Assembly: GCF_002968285.2 (NCBI RefSeq)
Contig: NZ_CP134400.1
Coordinates: 1,612,001-1,676,000 of the forward strand
Direction: 5' to 3'
Length of the DNA stretch: 64,000 bases
Source of the DNA: Mycobacterium sp. ITM-2016-00318
Lineage (GTDB): Bacteria; Actinomycetota; Actinomycetes; Mycobacteriales; Mycobacteriaceae
Shown here: piece after piece, positions 54,710-63,622 of the stretch
Numbering within the stretch: position 1 is the first letter of the stretch
Layout of the letters: each line of letters opens with the position of its first letter
Program-made: the position numbers and the translations under genes
Notes under the pieces: model-generated
What the model was told of the DNA's origin: nothing
What the model saw: only the letters and a program-made list of their open reading frames with translations
The model's database searches: none

Positions 54710-55885
54710 CTACCGCGAACTCGGGCCGTGTCCAGCGCGCACGCCGAGCGCGAGCACAGCCGTGTCATCCTCGACGCCTGGGCCAAGGCCGTCGAGCAGG
54801 GCACGGACGGCGTCGACGATGGCCGATGCCGTCGTTGGCGAGTGGGACTTGGCGAAGCGCAGCAGGGCGCCCTCGTCGTCGTAGCGTTCATGGGCAATGC
54901 CGGTGCTCGCCTCGGTCAGTCCATCTGTGTACAGAACCAGCGTGTCGCCGGGTGCAAGCCGGAATCGGCTCGCGACGAACCTCGGCTCCGCGGACATGCC
55001 CACTGCATGGCCGCCGCTCGTGTCGACGTATTCAGCATCGCCGTCGGCGGTGAGCAGCAACGGCGGTGGGTGCCCCCCGCTGGCAAGCGCGACGTCGAAG
55101 CCGTTGTCGCACAGCGTCAATCGTCCGTAGATCACGGTGCTGAACCGGTTGCGGGCACCCCGCAGTCGCTGGTTGAGAACCGTGTTGAGATTGTGCAGAA
55201 CCTGCACCGGATCGTCGTCGAAGACCGCGGCGGCACGAAGCGAATACCTGGTCAGGCCGGTGATCACCGCGGCGTCGACGCCCTTGCCCGCCACGTCTCC
55301 GAGGAAGAAGCCCCAGGTGTCCCGCGATAGCGGAAACAGGTCGTAGAAGTCGCCGCCGACGTCGTCAGCCGATGCCGTGAAGTAGTAGTCGGCGGCGTCC
55401 AAACCGGTCGGGGGGATCAGCACCGGCGGCAGCAACGACCGTCGCAGAGTGTCCGCGAATTGCCGAGCGCGTTGTTTCTCCGTATCGGCCTGTTGTCGCG
55501 CTCGCAGCAGTTCCACTTCATAGGCGCGTCGGTCAGATGCATCGACGATGGTGATCTGCAGCATCTCCCGCTCGTGGTCGCCGTCCCTCATCATGTTCGC
55601 GGTGAGAAACATCGGCAATCGATTTCCCTCGGCCGTCACGATGTCGACCGTGACACCGTTGAGATCGCTGCCTGTTTGAAGCAGCGGCCCGAAATGGGTG
55701 TCGTAGAGGATCCGGCCGCTGACCGTAAGAAGGTCGCTGAAGGGCTTGTCGCACAGTGCGTTCGGCTCATATCCCAGCCACTTGGACAGCGTGTTGTTGA
55801 CGCGGATGATGCTGCCATCCGGTGTGGCGATCACGTGGCCGCACGGAGCGTTGTCCCAGAGCTCCTCGAAGTCGCGGTCTCTCAC
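54710..55885 (-). CDS. PAS-PP2C (SpoIIE-type) phosphatase, RsbP-like
   Basis: 391 residues. The N-terminal PAS domain (about 3-115) includes FEELWDNAPCGHVIATPDGS and LLTVSGRILYDTHFG. A helical linker (RRAYEVELLRARQQADTEKQ) precedes the SpoIIE-type PP2C domain (about 155-385), which has ASADDVGGDFYDLFPL, DVAGKGVDAAV, LVLYTDGLTEA and GVEDDTAVLALG with the metal-binding aspartates. It starts at GTG overlapping the stop of the RsbQ-like gene (GTGA). In Bacillus, RsbQ-RsbP pairs dephosphorylate an RsbV-type STAS antagonist under energy stress; a STAS protein is encoded at 14018 in this window. Confidence 0.92.
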   Translation of the reverse strand: MRDRDFEELWDNAPCGHVIATPDGSIIRVNNTLSKWLGYEPNALCDKPFSDLLTVSGRILYDTHFGPLLQTGSDLNGVTVDIVTAEGNRLPMFLTANMMRDGDHEREMLQITIVDASDRRAYEVELLRARQQADTEKQRARQFADTLRRSLLPPVLIPPTGLDAADYYFTASADDVGGDFYDLFPLSRDTWGFFLGDVAGKGVDAAVITGLTRYSLRAAAVFDDDPVQVLHNLNTVLNQRLRGARNRFSTVIYGRLTLCDNGFDVALASGGHPPPLLLTADGDAEYVDTSGGHAVGMSAEPRFVASRFRLAPGDTLVLYTDGLTEASTGIAHERYDDEGALLRFAKSHSPTTASAIVDAVRALLDGLGPGVEDDTAVLALGVRAGHGPSSR

Positions 55886-56700
55886 GTCGACCGGGCGAAC
55901 GCCGAAATCGCCTCGGCTGTGAGGTCCGGCGCACTCACATGGGGACAGTGTCCAGTCGCATCCAGCGTGACCAGTTGACTGTCGGAAATGTGTTGGTGGA
56001 CGTAGGCACCCACTTGGCGTGGGGCGATCGCATCCTGGGAGCACTCGATCACCAGGGTGGGCAGCGATATGCGCGTGAGATCGGCCCGGTTGTCCGACAG
56101 GAAGGTGGTACGGGCGAACACCAGCGCCCGCTGCGGGTCTGTGCGGCAGAATGTCTCGGCCAATTCGTCCTGCAGTTCCGGCCGGTCGGGCGTGCCCATG
56201 ATGACCGGTGCCATCGCCGCCGACCAACCCAGATAGTTCTGCTCCAGGGACTCGAGGAGCTCGTCGATGTCGGCCCTGGAGAATCCGCCTCGGTACTCGT
56301 CATCGTCGATGTAGCAGGGTGAGGGCGTCAGCAGAACCAGTTTGGCGAACCGGCTCGGATCCTCGATCGCCGCGAGAGCGCCGATCATCGCCGACACGGA
56401 ATGGCCGACGAATACGACGTCGCGCAGCGCAAGCTCATTTACGATGTCCAGGATGTCAGCGGCGTAGCCGGACAGCGAGGAGTATCTCGTCGCGTCCCAC
56501 GCATCTGGATCCGAAAACCCGGCACCGACGAGGTCGAATAGTACGAGTCGAAAGTCGGGCCTGAGGCGGTCGACAACAAGGCGCCACAGGTTCTGGTCGC
56601 ACCCAAAGCCGTGCGCCAACATGATCGTCGGTCCGTGTTCGGCGCCGACGATATTGATGTTGTGCTTGGAGTGAACGTCTACCGCACCCACTTTAAGCAA
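55882..56700 (-). CDS. Alpha/beta hydrolase, RsbQ-like stress-signalling partner
   Basis: About 272 residues. The RsbQ signature is clear: IMLAHGFGCDQNLWR, VLFDLVGAGFSDP and the nucleophile elbow FVGHSVSAMIG, then PSPCYIDDDEYRGGF. The acid and His are in ECSQDAIAP and DATGHCPHVSAP. RsbQ hydrolyses an unknown small ligand and activates the PAS domain of RsbP, to which it is coupled here by a 4-base overlap. The start is uncertain: TTG at 56700 (used) or GTG at 56691. Plants use related proteins (KAI2/D14) as hormone receptors, which underlines a ligand-sensing role. Confidence 0.9.
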   Translation of the reverse strand: MLKVGAVDVHSKHNINIVGAEHGPTIMLAHGFGCDQNLWRLVVDRLRPDFRLVLFDLVGAGFSDPDAWDATRYSSLSGYAADILDIVNELALRDVVFVGHSVSAMIGALAAIEDPSRFAKLVLLTPSPCYIDDDEYRGGFSRADIDELLESLEQNYLGWSAAMAPVIMGTPDRPELQDELAETFCRTDPQRALVFARTTFLSDNRADLTRISLPTLVIECSQDAIAPRQVGAYVHQHISDSQLVTLDATGHCPHVSAPDLTAEAISAFARST

Positions 56701-56721
56701 AGCCCTGGGGGTCGCTTAAAC

Positions 56722-56735
56722 TTACTCTGGAGTAA
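56722..56735. promoter_or_regulatory. Palindrome TTACTC-TG-GAGTAA in divergent promoter
   Basis: TTACTC (56722-56727) and GAGTAA (56730-56735) form a perfect 6-bp dyad in the 50-bp gap between the RsbQ-like gene (minus) and the hydrolase at 56751 (plus). A TetR-type or FadR-like protein could bind it and control both. Confidence 0.45.
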
Positions 56736-56750
56736 CAAAGGGGGGACTCG

Positions 56751-57701
56751 ATGGCCGGCGATCGCGCTTCACGCCAGGATCGGGCGGGCTCGGGCATCGA
56801 GCCACCGGTCGCGCCCAAGGTGCGCCGGGCGTTCGGGCTGCTCGAGCGGCTTGCACCGGCGGCTGGGGCGCGATGGGCCCTCGAGCTGTGGTGCACGCCG
56901 CCGGCCGTGGAGATGAGCCTGCGCATGCCGCCCGGAGTCGTCGCCGGTGAGCCGGTCGAGGCAACGTGGTCCGGACACCGAATCGTAGGGGAATCCTGGG
57001 GTGAGGGGCCAGCGGTGTATCTGGTGCACGGCTGGGGCGGCTGCCGCGCACACCTGGGCGTCTTCGTGAAACCGCTCGTCGAAGCGGGTCACCGCGTCTT
57101 CGCCGTCGACCTGCCCGGCCACAATGAGTCCGATCCGGGAGAACTCGCGCCCGGCCGCACGACGATCGTCGAATGCGCCGAAGCAGTGCGCGCCTTCGTC
57201 GCCGCGCATGGCCCGGCACGCGCGATCGTCGCGCACTCCCTCGGCGCGAAGGCGGCCGCGCTCGCTGTTGCGAGGGGGATGCCGGTAGAGGGTTTGGTGT
57301 TCTTGGCGCCGATGGGTGACTTCTCGTTGTATCTGGACCTTTTCGCCGATCGACACGGATTCGGGCAGCGCATCCGAACCCGCCTGCACCGGCGCCTTGA
57401 TCGACGACTGCGAATGCCGTTGTTCGATACCGACATTCCCAAAGCGGTGAGCTCAATCGACGGTCCGCCGCCGCTCCTACTCGTGCACGACCCCGACGAC
57501 CCGGACAGCCCTTACGAGACGAGCGAGAAAATCGCCGACATGTGGCCGGCAGCGAAACTGGTGACCACCCGCGGACTCGGACGGCTCGCGCACTACCGCA
57601 TCCTGCGGCACCGACCCGCGATTCAGGCAGCCGTCGATTTCATCGGGCGAGCTCCCACCGTCGAGGCCGAGTTGACCCGCCAGGACGTCCGGATCAGCTG
57701 A
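56751..57701 (+). CDS. Alpha/beta hydrolase
   Basis: 316 residues. YLVHGWGGCRAHLGVFVKPL is the oxyanion-hole region, IVAHSLGAKAAALAVARGM the nucleophile elbow (AHSLG), LLLVHDPDDPDSPYETS the acid and LGRLAHYRIL the likely catalytic His. There is no signal peptide, so it is cytoplasmic. A strong ribosome-binding site (AAAGGGGGG) precedes the ATG. It diverges from the RsbQ-like gene. The family acts on esters or lipids; the substrate is unknown. Its 3' end overlaps the convergent solute-binding protein gene by 8 bp. Confidence 0.88.
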   Translation: MAGDRASRQDRAGSGIEPPVAPKVRRAFGLLERLAPAAGARWALELWCTPPAVEMSLRMPPGVVAGEPVEATWSGHRIVGESWGEGPAVYLVHGWGGCRAHLGVFVKPLVEAGHRVFAVDLPGHNESDPGELAPGRTTIVECAEAVRAFVAAHGPARAIVAHSLGAKAAALAVARGMPVEGLVFLAPMGDFSLYLDLFADRHGFGQRIRTRLHRRLDRRLRMPLFDTDIPKAVSSIDGPPPLLLVHDPDDPDSPYETSEKIADMWPAAKLVTTRGLGRLAHYRILRHRPAIQAAVDFIGRAPTVEAELTRQDVRIS

Positions 57702-58824
57702 TCACCTTGGACCAGTTGGCCCCGAGGTAGTCCGAGTTCTTCTTGCTCTGCTCGTCGGTCGCGATCACCGGTGTGCCTTCGATTTTGGGCAGCGCGTCGA
57801 GCGCCTTCTTGTCGACCGTGCCCGCCTTCTCCATCGCATCCGCGCGCACGGGTCGGGCGAGACCCTTCAGGAAGAGGTTCTGGCCCTCGTCGCTGTAGAG
57901 GAACTCCTGCCACAGCCGGGCCGCGGCGGGGTGCGGGCCGTCCTTGTTGATCGCCTGGAAGTAATAGCCGCCGACAAGCGCGTTTGCCGGGACGAACACC
58001 TTCCAGGTGGGGATTTTCTTGGTTTCGGCCGCGTTCAGGTAGTCCCAGTCGATGACGACGGGGGTCTGACCCGACTCGATGGTGGCGGGCGTCGGGTCGA
58101 CGGGCACGAAGTTGCCCGCCTGCTTGAGGTTGACGAAGAACTCGACGCCGGGCGCGATGTCGTCGACCGACCCGCCGTTGGCGATGGCGGCCATCAGCAC
58201 CCCGTTGGCCGCAGCGCTGGCGGTGGTGGGGTCGCCGTTGAGCGCGACCTTGCCCTTGAACTCCGGCTTCAGCAGGTCGTTGAAGTCCTTGATCTCGGGC
58301 ACCTTGGCGGAGTCGTAACCGATTGACTCGTAACCGCCGTAGTCGTTGACCCATGTACCGTCCGGATCCTTGAACTCGGCCGGGATGTCGTCGAACGTCG
58401 CCACCTTGTACGGCGCGAACAGATTGGTGTTCGCCAGGGCGATCGCCTGGCCCAGGTCGAAGACATCGGGCGCGGTGCTCTTGCCCTTCTGCTGGTTGGC
58501 GGCGTTGATCTCGTCCTGGCTGTTGGCGTCGGGCTGCGCGGAGTTGACCTTGATCCCGTACTTCGTGGAGAACGTGTTGATGATCTCCTTGTAATTCGCC
58601 CAATCCGGTGGCAGCGCAATCACGTTGAGCTCTTTCTCGGCCTTCGCGGCCTCGACGAGCTTGTCCATCCCGCCGAAGTCCTGCGCGGAGGTGGCCTCCC
58701 TGGCATTCACACCGGACTCGGTCTGGTTACCTTCGTCCTTCTTCTCGGGCGGAGCGCAGGCCACCAGACCGATGACGACGACAGCGGATGCGGCGGTGGC
58801 TGCGAAGAGCCGTGATCGGGTCAT
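57694..58824 (-). CDS. ABC-transporter solute-binding lipoprotein
   Basis: 376 residues. The lipobox VIGLVAC-A follows a signal peptide, so it is anchored by a lipidated Cys23. The rest is a class 2-type periplasmic binding fold related to spermidine/putrescine, iron(III) or 2-aminoethylphosphonate binding proteins: LNVIALPPDWANYKEIINTF, DVFDLGQAIAL, FKGKVALNGDPTTASAAANG and PVVIDWDYLNAA. No permease or ATPase lies next to it in the window, so it is an orphan or acts with a system elsewhere. The ligand is not determined. Confidence 0.88.
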   Translation of the reverse strand: MTRSRLFAATAASAVVVIGLVACAPPEKKDEGNQTESGVNAREATSAQDFGGMDKLVEAAKAEKELNVIALPPDWANYKEIINTFSTKYGIKVNSAQPDANSQDEINAANQQKGKSTAPDVFDLGQAIALANTNLFAPYKVATFDDIPAEFKDPDGTWVNDYGGYESIGYDSAKVPEIKDFNDLLKPEFKGKVALNGDPTTASAAANGVLMAAIANGGSVDDIAPGVEFFVNLKQAGNFVPVDPTPATIESGQTPVVIDWDYLNAAETKKIPTWKVFVPANALVGGYYFQAINKDGPHPAAARLWQEFLYSDEGQNLFLKGLARPVRADAMEKAGTVDKKALDALPKIEGTPVIATDEQSKKNSDYLGANWSKVIS

Positions 58825-58959
58825 GCGAACCTTCCGGTGGGAGGGGATCCAACGTGGCGGAACCCTACCGCCACGTTCTTTCGCGGGGGTGAATTCCTGG
58901 CATTCGCGCCTTCCGCATCCTTACGGGCCGGTCGACCCGGGCGATATGACGCGGGCGGG

Positions 58960-59244
58960 CTACGACTTCCACTGATCGACGAGATCGGCCCACCGACGCG
59001 AGATGGTCTTCTCCAGTTCGCCGCGTCTGCGGCGGGTGTTCACGTCGTCGGGTTCGATCGCGCCGATGGCCAGGCGCGCCACCTCCTCGACCTGTTCGCG
59101 CTCGAGGCCGAACCTCAGCAATGCGCCGAGATCGTGTGCGGTGTCGATCTCGTCGGCCAGTTCCGAACGAGCCAGAAGCACCGCCGCGTTCTCTTCGCCG
59201 ACCTCCAGCAGCATGGCCACCAGACTGGACTTCTCGACCTTCAC
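58960..59244 (-). CDS. Small hypothetical helical protein of the amidohydrolase operon
   Basis: 94 residues from a GTG 14 bases after the amidohydrolase stop, same strand. SSLVAMLLEVGEENAAVLLA and HDLGALLRFGLEREQVEEVA predict an all-helical protein, ending with KTISRRWADLVDQWKS. I do not recognise the family. Position in the operon favours a real gene; it could be a subunit or stability factor for the amidohydrolase. Confidence 0.55.
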   Translation of the reverse strand: MKVEKSSLVAMLLEVGEENAAVLLARSELADEIDTAHDLGALLRFGLEREQVEEVARLAIGAIEPDDVNTRRRRGELEKTISRRWADLVDQWKS

Positions 59245-59258
59245 GAAACGCGACGCCG

Positions 59259-60452
59259 TCAGGCGGGCCTGCGGACGGACAACTCGATACCGTTGTCGCG
59301 CATCACTGTTCGGCTCTGCTGCGGCGTGTAGTCGAAGTTCTCCAGATCCTTGATGTACGACGCCGGGTCGGCCAAGCCTTCGACATGGGGGAAGTCCGAA
59401 CCCATGATTATGCGGTTGTCGCCCAACAGCTTCCGCAGGCTCGCCAACTCGTCTTCGTAGAACGGCGACACCCAGACGTGACGCTTGAAGGTCTCGCGCG
59501 GATCCTCTTTGTAGATGAAAGGGATCTGGCCGTAGGACTTGGTCAGCTTCTCGAACAGGTGGAACACCCACGCCGAGCCGCTTTCGATGGCGGCCATCCG
59601 CAGGTTGGGGAAGCGCAAGAACAGGCCGTTGTGGAGGTGATTGGCGAAGGTGTCCTGAAGCGCATCCCCCGAGAACAGCGACCGGAAGCCGAGCAGCGCT
59701 TGGAAAGACATCATGTAGTCCGGCTCGCCCCACGCAGGCATGAACTTCGAGTAATACGTCTCGCCGGAGTGATAACAGACAGTGATGCCGGAGTCGTTGG
59801 CCAGCCGCCAGAAGTCGTCGAACAGCGGGTCGCCGGGTGCGCACATCCCGACGGCGGTGGAAATCGGTCCCGGCACCATGACGATGAAGCGGGCATCGTG
59901 GTCGAGTGCCCACTGCAGTTCTTTTACCGCCTCGTCGGGTTTGCACAGCGTGATGTAGGGGGCCGCGAAAATGCGTTCCCGGTAGGCGAATCCCCAATCC
60001 TCTTCCATCCAGCGGTTGAAGGCGCGGAATGTCGCGACGACAGCATCGAGATCGGGCAGCAGTGCCTGTTCCATTCCGACACCGAGCGTCGGCAACATGA
60101 TGCAGCCGGCCATGCCCTGCTCGTCCATCAATGCCAACCGAGCGTCTCGGTCCCGGTAGGCCGGTGGAATCGGTTCGAGGTCACCGAACAGCGTGTTGAG
60201 ATTCGCGCCCCTCGGATTGCGTCCGCGGAAATACTCGTCGAGCGCGCCGGGCTTGCCCACGGGGTCGAACGTCGGGTTCGGGATGAACCTGTTCACCTTG
60301 CCGCCGACGATCAGGCGCTGCTTACCGTCGATGTCCGCCCACTGAATGGCCCGCTTCTTGAAGGCGGGCTCGATGTGACGGGTGAACGCGTCAAGCGCCT
60401 CGTAATAGTGGTTGTCACAATCGAAGTAGGTGAATCCCAAGTCGGTCGTCAT
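59259..60452 (-). CDS. Amidohydrolase family protein (metal-dependent TIM barrel)
   Basis: 397 residues of the amidohydrolase_2 family (decarboxylases and hydrolases such as ACMSD and gamma-resorcylate decarboxylase). The N-terminal FDCDNHYYEA replaces the usual DxHxH metal motif with DCDNHYY, so the first His is not in the standard place. Other landmarks are TVCYHSGETYYSKF, LRMAAIESGSAWVF and IIMGSDFPHVEG (the late Asp). It starts at ATG 60452 with AAAGGA. The operon is amidohydrolase 2, fused acyl-CoA dehydrogenase, this gene and the small protein. It may act on a ring or lactone intermediate of an unknown catabolic route. Confidence 0.85.
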   Translation of the reverse strand: MTTDLGFTYFDCDNHYYEALDAFTRHIEPAFKKRAIQWADIDGKQRLIVGGKVNRFIPNPTFDPVGKPGALDEYFRGRNPRGANLNTLFGDLEPIPPAYRDRDARLALMDEQGMAGCIMLPTLGVGMEQALLPDLDAVVATFRAFNRWMEEDWGFAYRERIFAAPYITLCKPDEAVKELQWALDHDARFIVMVPGPISTAVGMCAPGDPLFDDFWRLANDSGITVCYHSGETYYSKFMPAWGEPDYMMSFQALLGFRSLFSGDALQDTFANHLHNGLFLRFPNLRMAAIESGSAWVFHLFEKLTKSYGQIPFIYKEDPRETFKRHVWVSPFYEDELASLRKLLGDNRIIMGSDFPHVEGLADPASYIKDLENFDYTPQQSRTVMRDNGIELSVRRPA

Positions 60453-60466
60453 GACGCCCGTCCTTT

Positions 60467-62692
60467 CTAGTTGCGTGGCAGGCCGAGGATCATGGAAGCG
60501 ATGACGGTCAGCTGTATCTCTGCGGTGCCTCCGCCGATCAGTTCGGACGGCATGTCGAAATACGGCCCGATGACAGCGGGATCCGAGTCCTCGAGCAGTG
60601 CGACGCGACCGGTCAGGCGCAGCGTCGCCGTCGAGGCCCGGCGCAGCAACATCACCATCGCGTACTTCGCGATGCTCGAGGTCGGCCCCGCGGCCTGGCC
60701 TTCGACCAGACGCAGCGTCTCCCGCAGCACCATGGCTTTGATCGCTGCGGTGTTGGCCTCGATCTCGCCGAGAGCGCGCAGCGCGGCGTCCTGGTCGGGA
60801 CCGTCGATCCGCGCGATGTGCCGAAGTGCGGCTGCCCTGTCGATGTTGACGTAGTTGCCGATCGCCGTGCGTTCGACCGCCATGGTCGCGACTGCCAGAT
60901 CCCATCCTGTACCGGGCTTTCCGACGAGCATGTCGTCGGGAACGAACACGTCGGTGAGGAAGACCTCGTTGAAGTCGAAGTGCCCGCTGGCCTGTTTGAT
61001 CGGCTCGACCGTGATGCCGGGCGACGCCATGTCCACGAGGAAATAGCTGATCCCACGATGCTTCGACGCGTCCGGGTCGGTGCGCGCCAACAGGGCGCCG
61101 AACTGCGCGCGATCCGCCTGCGAGGTCCAGATCTTGTGCCCGTTGATCAGCCAGCCGCCGTCGACCTTGCGGGCCCGCGTACTCAACGAGGCGAGGTCCG
61201 AACCCGCGCCCGGCTCACTGAACAGTTGGCACCAGCGCTGAACTCCCCGCAGGATCGGCCACGCGAACCGCTCGCGCTGACGGTCCGTGCCTACGTCGAG
61301 AATCGTCGGCAGAATCCACTCCGCGATTCCCAGTGACGGTTTGATCAGGTCGGGACGATTGTCGAACTCCTCGTTGATGATGGCCAGCTGGACCGGCGAG
61401 GCACCCACGCCCCATGGTGCGGGCAGCTGGGGTGCCACCAGTCCCGCTTCGGCCAGCATGTCCCGTTGCGCGCCGGCGGCCAGACCAGGTGCGCGCTGAT
61501 CGTCGGAGGGATGTTCGTTGTGCAGCTCCTGCGCCCGGTCGAGGGTCGCTGCGACCGAAACCCGGAACTCTGATTCGACATCGCCCAGATTCAGCGCGGT
61601 CGAGCGTTTCGTCGAGCGGGCCAGGTCGCCCACCTCGCGGCCCCACTGCGCCGTCGACCCGAGCGATGCGGCGAGGCTGATCGCACGCCGCCAGTACAGG
61701 TGCGTGTCGTGTTCCCAGGTGTAGCCGATGGCGCCGAACATCAGCAGCGCATCAAGCACCAGGTCGGGTCCCGTGGCGACGGCCATCAAGGCCGCCGAGC
61801 CTGCCGCAAGGCGATGTTGCTCGACGGAATCCGCCGAAGCGCGAACCGCGTCCCAGGCGGCCGCGGCCGCGAGTTCGGCATGTACGAGAAGCACCGCCGC
61901 CTTGTGCTGCAAAGCCTGGAATGCGCCGACCGGACGCCCGAACTGTTCCCGCGTGCGGATGTATTCGGTCGCAGTGTCCACACAGCGGCGGACCGTGCCC
62001 GCCGAGGCACACGCCGTCAGCGCCACCGTGATGCAGTGAGCACGAACGGCGTCGATCCTCGATATCTCCGAACCGGCCTCGACGAAGTAGTCCTCGAGTT
62101 CGAGCACGCCCACGTCGGTCGACAGGTCGGTCCCGCGCTGAGGATGTATCGACAACCCCTGGGCCGGTGCGCCCTTCGCCTCCAGTGCGAACCAGTGCAG
62201 GCCGCCGTCCTGCGAGCGTGCTGACAACAGGATCCGCTGCGCCGCACAGACTCCCAAGATCGACGACGACGAACCGCGCAGGCGCCAGCCGTCTGCGTTT
62301 GGGATGGCGCGGACATCGGACTGATCCGGCAGCACCAGGGCGGCGGTGGTCCCCGCCGCGAGTTCGGCGACCAACGGCGCGCCCGACTCGTCGGCCGTGT
62401 TAGCCACCGCACTTGCCGTCACGGTGGACAGGAGAGGCCCTGGCAGCAAGGCCGCGGCGGCCGTCTCGACGACGCATGCCAGATCGGTGAGCGTGCCGCC
62501 CTGGCCACCGGCCTCCTCGGGAAGGTGCACTGCGTGAAATCCATGCGCGGTCAACTCTTCCCACCATGTCGGCAACTCACCGGCGGCGATCGAGTCGAGG
62601 GCGGCCCTCGTCTTCTCTATGGGCGCGTGGCGAGCCGCAAAGCGACCCACTGCGTCGCTCAGATCTTCCTGTTCACTCGTGATGGCAAGCAT
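60467..62692 (-). CDS. Fused double acyl-CoA dehydrogenase
   Basis: 741 residues made of two acyl-CoA dehydrogenase units. The first (1 to about 375) has EQEDLSDAVGRFAARHAP and YIRTREQFGRPVGAFQALQH but lacks the FAD-binding EPGAGSD loop and looks degenerate there. The second (about 395-741) is complete: LFSEPGAGSDLASLSTRARK, INGHKIWTSQADRA and GGGTAEIQLTVIASMILGLP. Mycobacteria have similar fused FadE proteins (FadE22, FadE34 types), in which one half binds FAD and the other is structural, resembling the alpha2beta2 enzymes of steroid side-chain breakdown. It lies in the operon with two amidohydrolases. Confidence 0.9.
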   Translation of the reverse strand: MLAITSEQEDLSDAVGRFAARHAPIEKTRAALDSIAAGELPTWWEELTAHGFHAVHLPEEAGGQGGTLTDLACVVETAAAALLPGPLLSTVTASAVANTADESGAPLVAELAAGTTAALVLPDQSDVRAIPNADGWRLRGSSSSILGVCAAQRILLSARSQDGGLHWFALEAKGAPAQGLSIHPQRGTDLSTDVGVLELEDYFVEAGSEISRIDAVRAHCITVALTACASAGTVRRCVDTATEYIRTREQFGRPVGAFQALQHKAAVLLVHAELAAAAAWDAVRASADSVEQHRLAAGSAALMAVATGPDLVLDALLMFGAIGYTWEHDTHLYWRRAISLAASLGSTAQWGREVGDLARSTKRSTALNLGDVESEFRVSVAATLDRAQELHNEHPSDDQRAPGLAAGAQRDMLAEAGLVAPQLPAPWGVGASPVQLAIINEEFDNRPDLIKPSLGIAEWILPTILDVGTDRQRERFAWPILRGVQRWCQLFSEPGAGSDLASLSTRARKVDGGWLINGHKIWTSQADRAQFGALLARTDPDASKHRGISYFLVDMASPGITVEPIKQASGHFDFNEVFLTDVFVPDDMLVGKPGTGWDLAVATMAVERTAIGNYVNIDRAAALRHIARIDGPDQDAALRALGEIEANTAAIKAMVLRETLRLVEGQAAGPTSSIAKYAMVMLLRRASTATLRLTGRVALLEDSDPAVIGPYFDMPSELIGGGTAEIQLTVIASMILGLPRN

Positions 62693-62698
62693 GGACCG

Positions 62699-63565
62699 TC
62701 AGCCGTCCAGGCCGAGGATGCGTGCGGCATTGCCGTACAGGAACTTCGGCCACACTTCGTCCTTCAGGGGAACGCCGGGTAGCTCGCCGAAGATCCTCTC
62801 GAGGGACAGTCCCATCGGGAAGTAGCCGGCGTAGAGCACCTTGTCCGCGCCGCGCGAGTTCGCGTAATCGAGGATGGCCTTCGGGTAGTACTTGGGAGCG
62901 AACGCCGACGTGGAGTAGTACAGGTTCGGCCACTTCACCATCAGCTTCACGGCGAGGTCCTCCCAGGGTTCACAGCCGTGGCGGGTGACGAACACCAGAT
63001 CGGGAAAGTCGAACATCACAACGTCGATCCGGTACACCTCTTGCGGCTTGAACGGAACTCGCGGACCGGGCACGCCCGCGCACACGAAGATCGGGATGCC
63101 GAGTTCGACGCAGGTGGCGTAGATAGGATACATCTTCGGGTCGTCGATCGGGACCTGCGGGAAGGTGCCGGCCGGGAAAACCGACGTCGCCCGTATGCCG
63201 TACTGCTCGTACTCGCGACGGATCGCGTTCACCGAGCCCATCACGTCATTCGGGTCGGAGATCGCGCCGGAGGGGATGAAGCGATCGGGGAACGTCTTCA
63301 GCGCGAGGGCGGCCGAGGCCTCGCTCACGCCGATCATCGCCTTCTCGATTCCGAATCGGTCCATCTGCTGCAACACCAGCGATACGGGGTCGTCTGTCGG
63401 CAGGCCGGTTGGCACGTCTTTGAACATGTACTGGACCGGGAACTCGAAATTCTCCTTGGATTCCCGGTCCTTCGTCTGCCTGCGGATGAAGTCGTACTGC
63501 GCCGAACCGTCGTGCGGGAAACCGATCATGGTGTCGATGACCGGCAGACCGACGGGTCCCGCCAT
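62699..63565 (-). CDS. Amidohydrolase family protein 2 (TIM barrel)
   Basis: 288 residues. LPVIDTMIGFPHDGSAQYDF starts the barrel; no DxHxH motif is visible, so the metal site may be altered. VFVTRHGCEPWEDLAVKLM and DKVLYAGYFPMGLSLERIF match the late conserved region, including the GYFPMG where many members have GSDxP. It is first in the operon (6 bp before the acyl-CoA dehydrogenase) and divergent from a TetR gene with repeated half-sites between. The role may be hydrolysis, decarboxylation or hydration of a CoA-linked or ring intermediate; not determined. Confidence 0.85.
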   Translation of the reverse strand: MAGPVGLPVIDTMIGFPHDGSAQYDFIRRQTKDRESKENFEFPVQYMFKDVPTGLPTDDPVSLVLQQMDRFGIEKAMIGVSEASAALALKTFPDRFIPSGAISDPNDVMGSVNAIRREYEQYGIRATSVFPAGTFPQVPIDDPKMYPIYATCVELGIPIFVCAGVPGPRVPFKPQEVYRIDVVMFDFPDLVFVTRHGCEPWEDLAVKLMVKWPNLYYSTSAFAPKYYPKAILDYANSRGADKVLYAGYFPMGLSLERIFGELPGVPLKDEVWPKFLYGNAARILGLDG

Positions 63566-63622
63566 TGCTTCCTCCCAATTGAAAACGACCGTGGTGCGAC
63601 CACTTCTCGACCATATTGAAAC

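Noticed and set aside
55886..56227. N-terminal extension of the RsbP-like phosphatase
   Set aside because: It is the shadow of the RsbQ-like gene in another frame; the GTG at 55885 gives a normal PAS start and a GTGA overlap.
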